From an uncultured Bacteroidota bacterium (GTDB taxonomy: Bacteria > Bacteroidota > Bacteroidia > Bacteroidales > FEN-979), in NCBI GenBank assembly GCA_937862805.1, contig CALMDO010000251.1, positions 1-53,880 of the forward strand: a stretch of DNA of 53,880 nucleotides. The letters run 5' to 3'. Made by a program: the position numbers and the translations under genes. Below, one piece after another: positions 9,721 through 20,962 of the stretch. Numbering within the stretch: position 1 is the first letter of the stretch; each line of letters starts with the position of its first letter. Below the pieces are notes generated by a model that saw nothing but the letters and a program-made list of their open reading frames with translations, searched no databases and was not told where the DNA came from.

Positions 9721-9978
9721 TTATTTTTGAAAAACCATTTTCCTGACCTCAGCTTCTTCAAGTTTCAGCAACTCGTTTTCCAGTTTACAGAATTCCTCCC
9801 TGTTCCCGATGAGTTCAAGCAGTACCATGCCGCTGGCAGAACAGTTTCCTTCTGTGGTTTCATGAAGACCCAACCGGGTCTTGATCGTACAGCCATATTT
9901 GGTAAGAATGTCCTGTAACGCTTGTGCCTGGCGGATGCGATCACTAAGCCGGATGCCTATTATCCATTGTTCGTTCAT
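9721..9978 (-). CDS. TM1266-type iron-only hydrogenase system regulator, copy B
   Basis: 85 residues. Last gene of the hydG operon, 16 bases after the histidine kinase. The pattern I-I-G-x-x-x-x-D-R-I at 6-15, the central I-K-x-R-L-G-x-H-E (32-40) and a hydrophobic E-L-x-G strand match the TM1266 family, small ACT/NikR-C-like proteins found beside hydA/hydE/hydF/hydG genes and named putative iron-only hydrogenase regulators. It has no DNA-binding domain of its own. It aligns without gaps to copy A with about 37 of 85 identical positions, sharing C46; C30 and C64 are unique to this copy. A role in sensing or regulating the hydrogenase system is family inference. Confidence 0.8.
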   Translation of the reverse strand: MNEQWIIGIRLSDRIRQAQALQDILTKYGCTIKTRLGLHETTEGNCSASGMVLLELIGNREEFCKLENELLKLEEAEVRKMVFQK

Positions 9979-9994
9979 AAAGGGTTTAATTTGA

Positions 9995-11662
9995 TTATTG
10001 ATTGAACGTTGCCTGATTTTTGAATGTTATTCTGAAAAGGGTCCCTTCCTGACTGACAATTTCCATTTTCCCTTCCAATTGTTCGACCAACAGTCTGACA
10101 ATGAACAGTCCCATCGAGGGCGTGTTGTCGATATTGAAGTTTGCGGGAAGTCCTGTCCCGTTGTCACTGATGGTCAGCGATAACTCATCCTCAGTTTTTT
10201 TCGACAATTCCAGTCGGATGATCCCCTCTCCATAATCAGAAGGGAAGGCATACTTGAATGCATTGGTAACCAGTTCGTTTGTAATGATTCCGATAGGAAG
10301 GGCGACATCAATGCTCATTAAGGCAGGGGTCAGATCTGTGATCAAATGGATCCGGGGCACACCGAACACCTGGCCGAGATTGGACGCAAGCGACGCGAGG
10401 TATTGTTCTATTGGGATTTGCTCGAAGCTTTCAGAACGATAGAGTTGTTCATGAATCAGTGCCATCGAACGGATACGCAATTCGATATCCCTGATGATGC
10501 GCTTTAATTCGTCGTTGTTGCTGAGTTTTTGTTGAAGTGTTAAAAGGCCGATAACGATAGCCAGGTTGTTTTTAACCCTATGATGGATTTCCCTGATCAT
10601 CATTTCTTTTTGCTGAATGTTCCGGGACTTCAGATCTTCTATTTCCTGTTCCCTGCTACGATCCCTCATGATGGTGATGATCTGGACTACTTTTTGATCT
10701 TTAAAAATGGGTACTTTTCTCACTTCCCCGTGAATTTTCCGGTCAACCAATTCAAAATCCTGTTTTTCCAGGATCATTTGCCCGTAGCGGAAAATCTGGT
10801 CAAATTCCTGCAGTGCTTTTTTTGAGATCAACGGATAAACAGTCGTGATTTTTTTTCCGATGCAATCCTCATAATAACCCTGTCGTTCATGTTCACTTTT
10901 CAGTGCGGAATTGAGCATCACGATCCGGTACTGTTCATCCACCACATAGATCCAATCAGGGATGGCGTCCAGGATGTTGTGGAGTTGAGTTTCATTGTTC
11001 TGTAATGCCTCTTCCGCTTTCAATCTGGTTTTGGATTCAATAAGCAGGTTTTGATAGTGAGCTGACAGCGCTTTCCGGTGGATGAAATTTTTCCAGTTCA
11101 GTTTTTCAATAATGATCGCCAGGATTGCTACCAGGGAATAGCCGGCTACTATGAAAAACAGGGAATTGATCATTTTTAAAGGATTCCTTGTCAAGGTTCC
11201 ATTCCAGGTGATGGTGAGGATGAAAGATAAGATCTGGCATCCACCGATGATCAACAGGTCTCGAAGGTGAAGCCTGTAAAAGGTGAACAAACCAAAAACG
11301 AGAAGCATTACCCAGGCGAAAAAGAAGTCGTAACCGGGGGTATTCAGGTCGGCTTTGTAGCCGACCAGGAAGATGACCGGACAAACCAACAGGTTCAGGA
11401 TAATAAAGATGGGTTGAAGATAAGGGAGAAGTCTTCGAAAATAGGTAACGAGGATAGAGAGGAGGAAAATCGGAAGGATCAGGCTAAACCGTCTGAAAAA
11501 GAGGTTTTCAGCGGGTTTGTTGAAAATAAAGTAGTTGCTGACAATCAGCAGCGCAAAAAGAATAATCGTCAGTGTCAGTCCGATTCTTAAGGCTGGCAGA
11601 GATTTTCTGAGGTAATAATCCCTGAATTCATCAGGCAGGGCGCTTCTTGAGTTTTTCGGCAT
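9995..11662 (-). CDS. Membrane-bound orphan sensor histidine kinase (PAS, HisKA_2)
   Basis: 555 residues. N-terminal membrane part with about six hydrophobic helices (roughly 25-45, 58-75, 82-101, 111-130, 134-152, 166-186), a short helical linker, a PAS domain (about 225-335), then a HisKA_2-type dimerisation domain with R-E-I-H-H-R-V-K-N-N where H360 is the expected phospho-acceptor. The ATPase domain has the N-box N-E-L-V-T-N-A-F-K (462-470), D-N-G-T-G at 500-504 and a M-G-L-F-I-V lid. No periplasmic sensor domain and no receiver domain. No response-regulator gene occurs anywhere in the window, so it is an orphan. It lies 9 bases after TM1266 copy A and 16 before copy B, implying co-expression with hydG. 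Confidence 0.9.
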   Translation of the reverse strand: MPKNSRSALPDEFRDYYLRKSLPALRIGLTLTIILFALLIVSNYFIFNKPAENLFFRRFSLILPIFLLSILVTYFRRLLPYLQPIFIILNLLVCPVIFLVGYKADLNTPGYDFFFAWVMLLVFGLFTFYRLHLRDLLIIGGCQILSFILTITWNGTLTRNPLKMINSLFFIVAGYSLVAILAIIIEKLNWKNFIHRKALSAHYQNLLIESKTRLKAEEALQNNETQLHNILDAIPDWIYVVDEQYRIVMLNSALKSEHERQGYYEDCIGKKITTVYPLISKKALQEFDQIFRYGQMILEKQDFELVDRKIHGEVRKVPIFKDQKVVQIITIMRDRSREQEIEDLKSRNIQQKEMMIREIHHRVKNNLAIVIGLLTLQQKLSNNDELKRIIRDIELRIRSMALIHEQLYRSESFEQIPIEQYLASLASNLGQVFGVPRIHLITDLTPALMSIDVALPIGIITNELVTNAFKYAFPSDYGEGIIRLELSKKTEDELSLTISDNGTGLPANFNIDNTPSMGLFIVRLLVEQLEGKMEIVSQEGTLFRITFKNQATFNQ

Positions 11663-11671
11663 CCTGGAGGG

Positions 11672-11929
11672 TTAACACGTGAAAACCATCCTTTGAAGTT
11701 CAACGCCCTCTACCTTTGCAAGTTCTTGTTCCAGGAGGTTGCATTCAGCCTGGCTTCCTGAAAGTTGTAAAATGATGACCCCCACGCGACTGCATACGTC
11801 CTCGCTTACTTCATGAAACCCCAGCCTCGATTTGATAAGATGGGCATGGGTAGTGAGGAGTTTCTGTGTACGACCCGCTTCCTTAATCCTGTCGGTGATC
11901 AGCAGGCCAATAATCCTGATTTCGTGCAT
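11672..11929 (-). CDS. TM1266-type iron-only hydrogenase system regulator, copy A
   Basis: 85 residues, 12 bases downstream of hydG and 9 bases before the kinase gene. Same family as copy B: I-I-G-L-L-I-T-D-R-I at 6-15, I-K-S-R-L-G-F-H-E at 32-40, then a valine/isoleucine strand. Cysteines at 46, 63 and 85; only C46 is shared with copy B. TM1266-like genes commonly accompany [FeFe]-hydrogenase and its maturases, which the direct hydG neighbour supports. The two copies flank the kinase and look like an old duplication with one member moved to the operon end. Confidence 0.85.
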   Translation of the reverse strand: MHEIRIIGLLITDRIKEAGRTQKLLTTHAHLIKSRLGFHEVSEDVCSRVGVIILQLSGSQAECNLLEQELAKVEGVELQRMVFTC

Positions 11930-11941
11930 AAGCCTTGTTTT

Positions 11942-13372
11942 TCAGAAGTAAAGATCTCTTTTTCCTTGTTTCACCAGGTTCAGTTTCTCTGTTAACTTGT
12001 CTTTAAAGCCGTCTGGTTTCATCTCTTCCAGCTTTTTCCGGATCAGTTCAAATCCCTGGTCACGGGTGGTTTCAGGTGCATAATCTTGCAGGTATTCGGC
12101 TAAAGTGAGTAAAGCATTCGGTTGGCAATACCTTTTAATAAACCCGGGGACTGAAAATTCCATAAAATGTTCTCCGGTTCTTCCCAAACGGTAGCAGGCT
12201 GTGCAGAATGAAGGAATGTATCCCTTTCCGATCAACTCATCCATGATCTCATTCAAGCTGCGGTTGTCGTTAATCTGAAATTGCTCGAGATCAATATCCT
12301 GAACTTCGGTCTCTTTATGTTTTGAGTAACCCCCCAACTCTATGTTGGTTCCGCCGTCGATCTGGGAAACGCCGAATTGAAGGATTTCATCCCGGATGGC
12401 AGCCGGTTCACGGGCTGTCAGGATCAGACCGGTATAAGGAACCGCTAAACGCAGAATGGCAACCAATCGGGTGAAATTCTCGTTATTAACCAGATAGGTT
12501 GAATCGATGTTCAGTTGAGAAGCAAACTGGATACGGGGGAAAGAGATCGTATGGGGACCCACATTGTAAACGGCTTCAAAATGGTTGGTATGCCGCACCA
12601 ATCCGAGGACTTCAAAACGCCAGTCGTACAATCCGAACAAAGCGCCGATACCCACATCATCGATTCCTGCTTCCTGGGCTCGATCTAAAGAGGTCAGCCG
12701 CCATTCAAAGTTTCTTTTCATACCTCCGCGATGAACCTGGGCGTAAGTTGGTTCATGGTAGGTTTCCTGGAAGATCTGGTAAGTTCCGATCTTCGCATCT
12801 TTGATGATCCTGAAACCATCAATGTCCATGGGGGCCGCGTTGATGTTAACCCGGCGAATCTCACCCGGCCCGCTTTTCACAGAATACACTGTTCGAACTG
12901 AATCGGCGATAAACTGTGCATCATACCGCGGATGTTCGCCGAAAACCAGGATCAACCTTTTTTGACCTGTATCCTCCAACGCCTTGACCTGATCGACCAG
13001 CTCCTGTTTTTCGAGGGTGACCCTTTTAACCTGTTTGTTGGAGGCTTTGAAACCACAGTAGACACAATTGTTGGTGCAAAGGTTCCCGACGTAGAGCGGG
13101 GCAAAAAGAACTATGCGTTGGCCATAAACTTTTTCTTTCAGGGTTCTGGCCCCTTGTTTGATCTCTTCGATCATTTCAGGGTCATCAGTTTTAAGGAGCG
13201 CAGCCGTTTCTTCCAGAGTAAGCCTGTTTTTATCAAGCGATTTGGCTATGATTTCCCTTACTCTTCCACGGTCAGCCCGGGCGTTATTGAGGTAATCCCA
13301 TAATTCATCCGGATCGATAAAAGGCCTCATCCGCTGATCCTTGATCTTGCAAATCTCAGGATTAAATTTCAT
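11942..13372 (-). CDS. hydG: [FeFe]-hydrogenase H-cluster radical-SAM maturase HydG
   Basis: 476 residues from the ATG at 13372; the longer frame to 13417 would start upstream of the -7 box at 13393-13400 and is unlikely. HydG cleaves L-tyrosine to give the CO and CN ligands of the H-cluster. It has the radical-SAM triad C99-x3-C103-x2-C106 (C-T-N-N-C-V-Y-C) and the C-terminal second-cluster motif C390-x2-C393-x22-C416, which separates HydG from the tyrosine lyase ThiH. The neighbouring TM1266-type genes agree. hydA, hydE and hydF are not in this window, so this is a detached part of the maturation set. Confidence 0.95.
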   Translation of the reverse strand: MKFNPEICKIKDQRMRPFIDPDELWDYLNNARADRGRVREIIAKSLDKNRLTLEETAALLKTDDPEMIEEIKQGARTLKEKVYGQRIVLFAPLYVGNLCTNNCVYCGFKASNKQVKRVTLEKQELVDQVKALEDTGQKRLILVFGEHPRYDAQFIADSVRTVYSVKSGPGEIRRVNINAAPMDIDGFRIIKDAKIGTYQIFQETYHEPTYAQVHRGGMKRNFEWRLTSLDRAQEAGIDDVGIGALFGLYDWRFEVLGLVRHTNHFEAVYNVGPHTISFPRIQFASQLNIDSTYLVNNENFTRLVAILRLAVPYTGLILTAREPAAIRDEILQFGVSQIDGGTNIELGGYSKHKETEVQDIDLEQFQINDNRSLNEIMDELIGKGYIPSFCTACYRLGRTGEHFMEFSVPGFIKRYCQPNALLTLAEYLQDYAPETTRDQGFELIRKKLEEMKPDGFKDKLTEKLNLVKQGKRDLYF

Positions 13373-13392
13373 TTGAAATGCTTTTAAGATTG

Positions 13393-13400
13393 CAAATTTA
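13393..13400 (-). promoter_or_regulatory. -7 promoter box for the hydG operon
   Basis: The complement reads TAAATTTG, an exact TAnnTTTG match, 20 bases before the hydG ATG. It argues for the 13372 start and for one transcript covering hydG, TM1266-A, kinase and TM1266-B. Confidence 0.55.
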
Positions 13401-13458
13401 CGCAATAATAGCGTCAATGATGCCCGGACCGGGAGAAACTTTCAACTGAAACAACAGT

Positions 13459-14346
13459 TTAGCGCTCGTTGTTACCTCTTTCTGAAAGATAAACACCCCC
13501 GATCACCAACCCAATGCCGGCGATTTTTTGCAACGTAAAAACCTCCGAGAGCAATAAAAAGGAAAAGAGGGCTGTGAATACCGGGATCAGGTTGGTATAA
13601 ACATTGGACTTGCTGATTCCCAGATGCTTCACGGAATGAGCGAAGAAGACAAAAGCAACCGAAGAGGCAAAAACAGAGAGCAACAAAAAGGAGCTCACTA
13701 TCTGGCTGTTAAGCGGAACTGCGATGGCTTTCCTGAACTCAAGGACGAGGAATAAGGGCAGGAAAAGAAAGATTCCTATGAGATTTTGATAAGCAATGAT
13801 TGTGAGGGCGGAGTATCTGACCGACAATTTGCGCAACGTGACACTGTAAAAAAGCGAAGTAAAGACGGCCCCTCCCAGAAACAAAACGCCCCTTACATCC
13901 ACAGCCAGGGAAAAGGCGCGGGTGATCAACATGATCAAAACTCCGGAAAAAGAGATAAAAATTCCGATAAAATTGATCGGTCTCAGCTTTTCTTTCATGG
14001 TTATATAGGCGACCAATGGCGAAAAAACCGGGATCATGGCGATGATCACCGCGGCAATGGTGGGTGTACTGTATTTCAATCCGTAATTCTCGCATAAGAA
14101 ATAAAGAAAGGGATTGAACAAGGCACTCATTACGATCAAAAGGCGGTCTTTCCGCAGAATTTTCTCATTTTGTTTTAAAAGGGTAAGAAGGGTATAGAGA
14201 AAAGCAGTGGAAAGGATCAGCCTGATAAAGATGATGGTGATGGGCTGGTAATATTTTAAAAGTACCGAACTCCAGATGAAGGAGAGCCCCCAGAAGAGCA
14301 TTGCTACAAGGGCATAAACCGGGGCCGGTAGGGTGAATTTTTTCAA
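13459..14346 (-). CDS. EamA/DMT-family transporter
   Basis: 295 residues, about ten hydrophobic helices in two EamA repeats: the first has L-F-W-G-L-S-F-I-W-S near 18-27 and closes with G-I-F-I-S-F-S-G-V-L-I; the second ends with F-L-L-L-S-E-V-F and G-I-G-L-V-I-G-G-V-Y. Members export amino acids, sugars or other small metabolites; the substrate cannot be inferred. The frame begins with TTG, seven bases after a -7 box, so the message would be almost leaderless; an ATG 15 residues in is an alternative but would cut into the first helix. It is divergent from the ECF sigma gene. Confidence 0.87.
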   Translation of the reverse strand: MKKFTLPAPVYALVAMLFWGLSFIWSSVLLKYYQPITIIFIRLILSTAFLYTLLTLLKQNEKILRKDRLLIVMSALFNPFLYFLCENYGLKYSTPTIAAVIIAMIPVFSPLVAYITMKEKLRPINFIGIFISFSGVLIMLITRAFSLAVDVRGVLFLGGAVFTSLFYSVTLRKLSVRYSALTIIAYQNLIGIFLFLPLFLVLEFRKAIAVPLNSQIVSSFLLLSVFASSVAFVFFAHSVKHLGISKSNVYTNLIPVFTALFSFLLLSEVFTLQKIAGIGLVIGGVYLSERGNNER

Positions 14347-14353
14347 AGGCAGG

Positions 14354-14361
14354 CAAAGGTA
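14354..14361 (-). promoter_or_regulatory. -7 promoter box for the EamA transporter gene
   Basis: The complement reads TACCTTTG, an exact TAnnTTTG match, ending seven bases before the TTG start. Confidence 0.5.
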
Positions 14362-14396
14362 CTTTTTTTCCGGTTTTTTCCTTTAACTTGTAACAT

Positions 14397-15008
14397 TTGA
14401 AAATTGTCAGAGTCTTTTTGTTAAAATTCCCGGTTTTGAAAACCCAGACCCCGGCCCTTCATCACGATTTGATCAACGCCTGCCGTTCAGGAGACCGGGG
14501 AGCCCAGTCCAGAATCTATCAACTCTATTATAAAGCCATGTACAACACTTCCCTTCGAATCGTCAATGACAGCGCTGAAGCAGAAGACATCATGCAGGAG
14601 TCCTTCCTGGATGCCTTTCAGCGGCTTGATACCTACACCGGTGAGGGAACCTTTGGATCCTGGCTTAAACGGATCGTGATCAATCGTTCGCTCGACTATC
14701 TGCGGAAACATCAGGATAAGATACCATTGGAAGAAGCCGGAATTGACCTGGTCGATGAACCGGATCAGGATTTCGACGAAGCGGTCATGCTTCAGGTGAC
14801 TGCAGTAAAACAGGCCATTGCAGAGCTTCCCGATGAATACCGCATTGTCGTTACCCTCCTGCTGATTGAAGGATACGATCATGAAGAGGTGGCCCAGGTG
14901 TTGAAAATCACCAACCAGTTGTCAAGGACCCGTTATTCGCGGGCACGCCAGAAACTGCTCGAAATACTGAAAAGAAACAATCATCATAAAGCGTTTAGCT
15001 ACAATTAA
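14397..15008 (+). CDS. ECF-family RNA polymerase sigma factor
   Basis: Up to 203 residues. Region 2 includes A-E-D-I-M-Q-E-S-F-L-D-A-F (about 62-74) and F-G-S-W-L-K-R-I-V-I-N-R-S-L-D-Y-L-R-K; region 4 has A-I-A-E-L-P-D-E-Y-R and a helix-turn-helix ending S-R-A-R-Q-K-L. No in-frame ATG lies before region 2, so a TTG start is needed: 14397 (longest) or 14433, which gives a more typical N-terminus. It is followed two bases later by a one-TM protein that may be its regulator, then two secreted proteins, the arrangement of envelope-responsive ECF systems in Bacteroidota. The targets are unknown. Confidence 0.88.
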   Translation: MKIVRVFLLKFPVLKTQTPALHHDLINACRSGDRGAQSRIYQLYYKAMYNTSLRIVNDSAEAEDIMQESFLDAFQRLDTYTGEGTFGSWLKRIVINRSLDYLRKHQDKIPLEEAGIDLVDEPDQDFDEAVMLQVTAVKQAIAELPDEYRIVVTLLLIEGYDHEEVAQVLKITNQLSRTRYSRARQKLLEILKRNNHHKAFSYN

Positions 15009-15010
15009 TT

Positions 15011-15550
15011 ATGTCAAAACTGGAACAATTCATCATCGACCATAACGAGGAATTCAATGATCAGGAACCAGATCCCGGCCATTTCAACCGTTTTGAGGAA
15101 AAACTGAATAAACCCTCATTCCGTGTTACTGTTCACCCGGTCAAAAACATTTTCTTGCGGATTGCAGCAGTGATTGTTGTTCTGATAACTGTCACGGTTT
15201 TCGTTTTTGATTGGGTTGCCCGTGAACTCCGCGAAGGGTTCAACACACAAACAGCCAACACAGAATTGTCAACCGAGGTAAGGGAAGTCGTCCAATATTA
15301 TGATTTAAGAGTGGCCGAAAGTATGGGAAAACTCAATGCCCTCGCGGCTAACCCCATTGAAGCAGGGATGCTCAAAAAGGATGCTGAACGCGAAATCAGT
15401 AACCTCAATGCAAACTCGGGAGAACTTAAGCACTCTCTGGCAGAAAACCCAGACAATGAAAGGATATTGGCAGCCTTTATCCTGAACCAGCAAATGAAAG
15501 TGGGCGTAATCGATAACATGATTGACAAGTTGATGAAAATAAAACAGTAA
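15011..15550 (+). CDS. Single-pass membrane protein, probable anti-sigma partner
   Basis: 179 residues. A charged cytoplasmic N-terminus (about 1-45) precedes one transmembrane helix (about 47-66, I-F-L-R-I-A-A-V-I-V-V-L-I-T-V), then a mostly helical, predicted coiled, outside domain. Starting two bases after the ECF sigma stop, it is in the position of a membrane anti-sigma factor. It has no recognisable zinc-binding anti-sigma or FecR motif, so this role rests on position and topology only. It contains the short motif D-P-G-H-F-x-R-F near residue 21, often seen at the start of such Bacteroidota proteins. Confidence 0.75.
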   Translation: MSKLEQFIIDHNEEFNDQEPDPGHFNRFEEKLNKPSFRVTVHPVKNIFLRIAAVIVVLITVTVFVFDWVARELREGFNTQTANTELSTEVREVVQYYDLRVAESMGKLNALAANPIEAGMLKKDAEREISNLNANSGELKHSLAENPDNERILAAFILNQQMKVGVIDNMIDKLMKIKQ

Positions 15551-15573
15551 CGAACCCCTGATACCTCATTACC

Positions 15574-16623
15574 ATGAAAACCCTGATCAAAATTTCGTTA
15601 TGCTTCCAGATGTTCCTCCTCCTGCCGTTCATCCATGAAGCCAATGCCAAAGATGATTATTCAAAGATCATCCGTAAGGAATTTACCATCAATCCCACCG
15701 GACAATTGACGATCAGCAACAAATTCGGGAAGATCCAATGCTACAATTGGGAAAAAAATACTGTTTCTATCGAAGTGGTTATCACCGTTGCTGCCTCCGG
15801 CCAAAAAGAAGCCGACCGGATTATGGAACGGATCTCCATAGATATCTCAGGAACGCCTGATCAGGTCACCGCCATCACCTCGATTACGGAGGGAAAAACA
15901 TCCAACAGCCGGTTCTCCATTGATTACAATGTTAACCTGCCTTCAACAATCGACCTGGATCTGACCAATAAATTCGGCGATATCTATATCAATGAAGCGC
16001 AGGGGAAAGCTAAACTTAACCTCGCTTATGGCAATCTCGATCTCAAACAGTTAGGCAATTCAGATAACCTCGTTGATCTGAAATTCGGAAAGGCAAGAAT
16101 TGGCCGGATCAAAGGAGCTGTGGTCCTGCTGAAATATTCTGAACTGGATATTGATTATGCAGGCAGCCTCCGGCTGGATTCAAAGTTTTCCGACGTGAAA
16201 GCACGACAGATCATTGCCCTGAATGTCAATGTTGAAGGTGGTGATCTGGATCTGGAAAACGCTTCTGCCATCGAGAGCAAATCAAAATTTACGGATCTCG
16301 ATATTGGCAGGATCGAAAAAAGTCTTAACCTCGATATCCAATATGGAGATTGTGAAGTGCGGGAGATACCGGGTGATTTTTCTGTGATCACCATCCGCAA
16401 TAAATATGCAGAGGTCAACCTGGGCATCAGTAAACAGGCAGCCTACTCGCTCGAAGCTGATCTCAGGTTTTGCGAACTCAGTTACCCATCCGAAAATGCA
16501 AAATTCACTTTCCGATCCACAACGCCCACCTCGAACAATTACAAAGGGATCATCGGCGGGGAACGGGACCAGATGGGTAAAGTCACCATCCATAGTGAGT
16601 TCGGCGATGTCGACCTCAAATAA
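15574..16623 (+). CDS. Secreted DUF4097-like beta-helix protein
   Basis: 349 residues with a signal peptide (about 1-25, ending A-N-A-K). The rest is a ladder of short beta repeats of the form hydrophobic-x-hydrophobic-x-N/S-K-F-G/S-D/K, for example at T-I-S-N-K-F-G-K-I, L-T-N-K-F-G-D-I, D-L-K-F-G-K-A and S-K-F-T-D-L. Such ladders are the DUF4097/GIN type of right-handed beta-helix, thought to be surface or periplasmic adhesin-like proteins. It follows the putative anti-sigma gene by 23 bases, so it is probably part of the ECF operon and may be the sensed or produced envelope component. Function unknown. Confidence 0.8.
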   Translation: MKTLIKISLCFQMFLLLPFIHEANAKDDYSKIIRKEFTINPTGQLTISNKFGKIQCYNWEKNTVSIEVVITVAASGQKEADRIMERISIDISGTPDQVTAITSITEGKTSNSRFSIDYNVNLPSTIDLDLTNKFGDIYINEAQGKAKLNLAYGNLDLKQLGNSDNLVDLKFGKARIGRIKGAVVLLKYSELDIDYAGSLRLDSKFSDVKARQIIALNVNVEGGDLDLENASAIESKSKFTDLDIGRIEKSLNLDIQYGDCEVREIPGDFSVITIRNKYAEVNLGISKQAAYSLEADLRFCELSYPSENAKFTFRSTTPTSNNYKGIIGGERDQMGKVTIHSEFGDVDLK

Positions 16624-16674
16624 ACCTGTAACCATTTGCAATAGTCCATGTCCAATCATCAAAACCCCAAATTC

Positions 16675-17406
16675 ATGAAAACAAAAATTTTTCCGGTCAT
16701 CCTTGTTCTTTTCCTCTTTGCAGGCATGTCAGGTCTCTTCGCCGGTTGCCACTTTCCTGGCAGCATTAGTGGCGATGGCAAAATAATCAAAGAGACACGC
16801 AGTGTTCCCTCCTTTGACGGGATCGATATTTCAGGAGCCTTTGATGTCTCTCTGAAACAAGGCGATACCCAGGAGGTGATCATCGAAACCGACGACAACC
16901 TGATGCCGCTCGTCAAAACTGAAGTAACAGGGGGAGTTCTGAAAATCTACACCCAGGGTCCCATTCACCACATCACGACCATGAAGGCTTATATTACTGT
17001 AAAAGAACTTCGTAAGATTGAGGTGAGCGGTGCCGTCGATCTCGAAACCACAGGAAGGATCACAGTCCCTGAACTCAAAATCGACGCCAGTGGCTCTTCT
17101 GACTCCAAAATGGAGATTTCCGTAAGCCGCCTCTATCTTGATTGCAGCGGTGCCAGTAAATTCAGTTTTTCCGGTAATGCGGGCGATGTAAAACTCGACC
17201 TTTCGGGCGCTTCCGATATTTTCGCTTACGATTTGCTGGTTGAAAATTATGAAATGGAAATAAGTGGTGCCGGCAAAGCCAAAATAAATGTTTCCAAACG
17301 TCTCCGGGCTGAAATTTCAGGCGCCGGAACTGTCCTTTACAGAGGGACTCCGACCGAAATCGATCAGAACATATCGGGCGCAGGATCCATCAAAAAAGGA
17401 GATTAG
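16675..17406 (+). CDS. Head-GIN-domain (DUF2807) lipoprotein
   Basis: 243 residues from the ATG at 16675; the nine extra residues from 16648 would precede an ordinary signal sequence and are not needed. The lipobox L-F-A-G-C is at about 20-24, so the protein is probably lipid-anchored. The body repeats V/I-x-I-S-G-A-G/F strands (S-G-A-F-D-V, S-G-A-V-D-L, S-G-S-S-D-S, S-G-A-S-D-I, S-G-A-G-K-A, S-G-A-G-T-V, S-G-A-G-S-I), the hallmark of the GIN/DUF2807 fold. It closes the presumed ECF sigma operon. The family is widespread in Bacteroidota without assigned biochemical role; adhesin or envelope-integrity functions are suggestions only. Confidence 0.88.
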   Translation: MKTKIFPVILVLFLFAGMSGLFAGCHFPGSISGDGKIIKETRSVPSFDGIDISGAFDVSLKQGDTQEVIIETDDNLMPLVKTEVTGGVLKIYTQGPIHHITTMKAYITVKELRKIEVSGAVDLETTGRITVPELKIDASGSSDSKMEISVSRLYLDCSGASKFSFSGNAGDVKLDLSGASDIFAYDLLVENYEMEISGAGKAKINVSKRLRAEISGAGTVLYRGTPTEIDQNISGAGSIKKGD

Positions 17407-17432
17407 GACACCTGTCAAAATTTGTGTTAAAT

Positions 17433-17453
17433 TCGCCGGGAACTAATCGGCGA
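17433..17453 (+). other. Short hairpin just before the glycosyltransferase start
   Basis: TCGCCG and CGGCGA form a six-base stem with a nine-base loop; the stem ends three bases before the ATG at 17457. It could weaken translation initiation or be a chance pairing. Confidence 0.25.
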
Positions 17454-17456
17454 TAA

Positions 17457-20958
<3,502 letters not shown>

Positions 20959-20962
<4 letters not shown>

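Noticed and set aside
9717-9736. GGTTTT/AAAACC hairpin at the end of carbamate kinase
   Set aside because: AT-rich and overlaps the stop of TM1266-B; plausible by chance.
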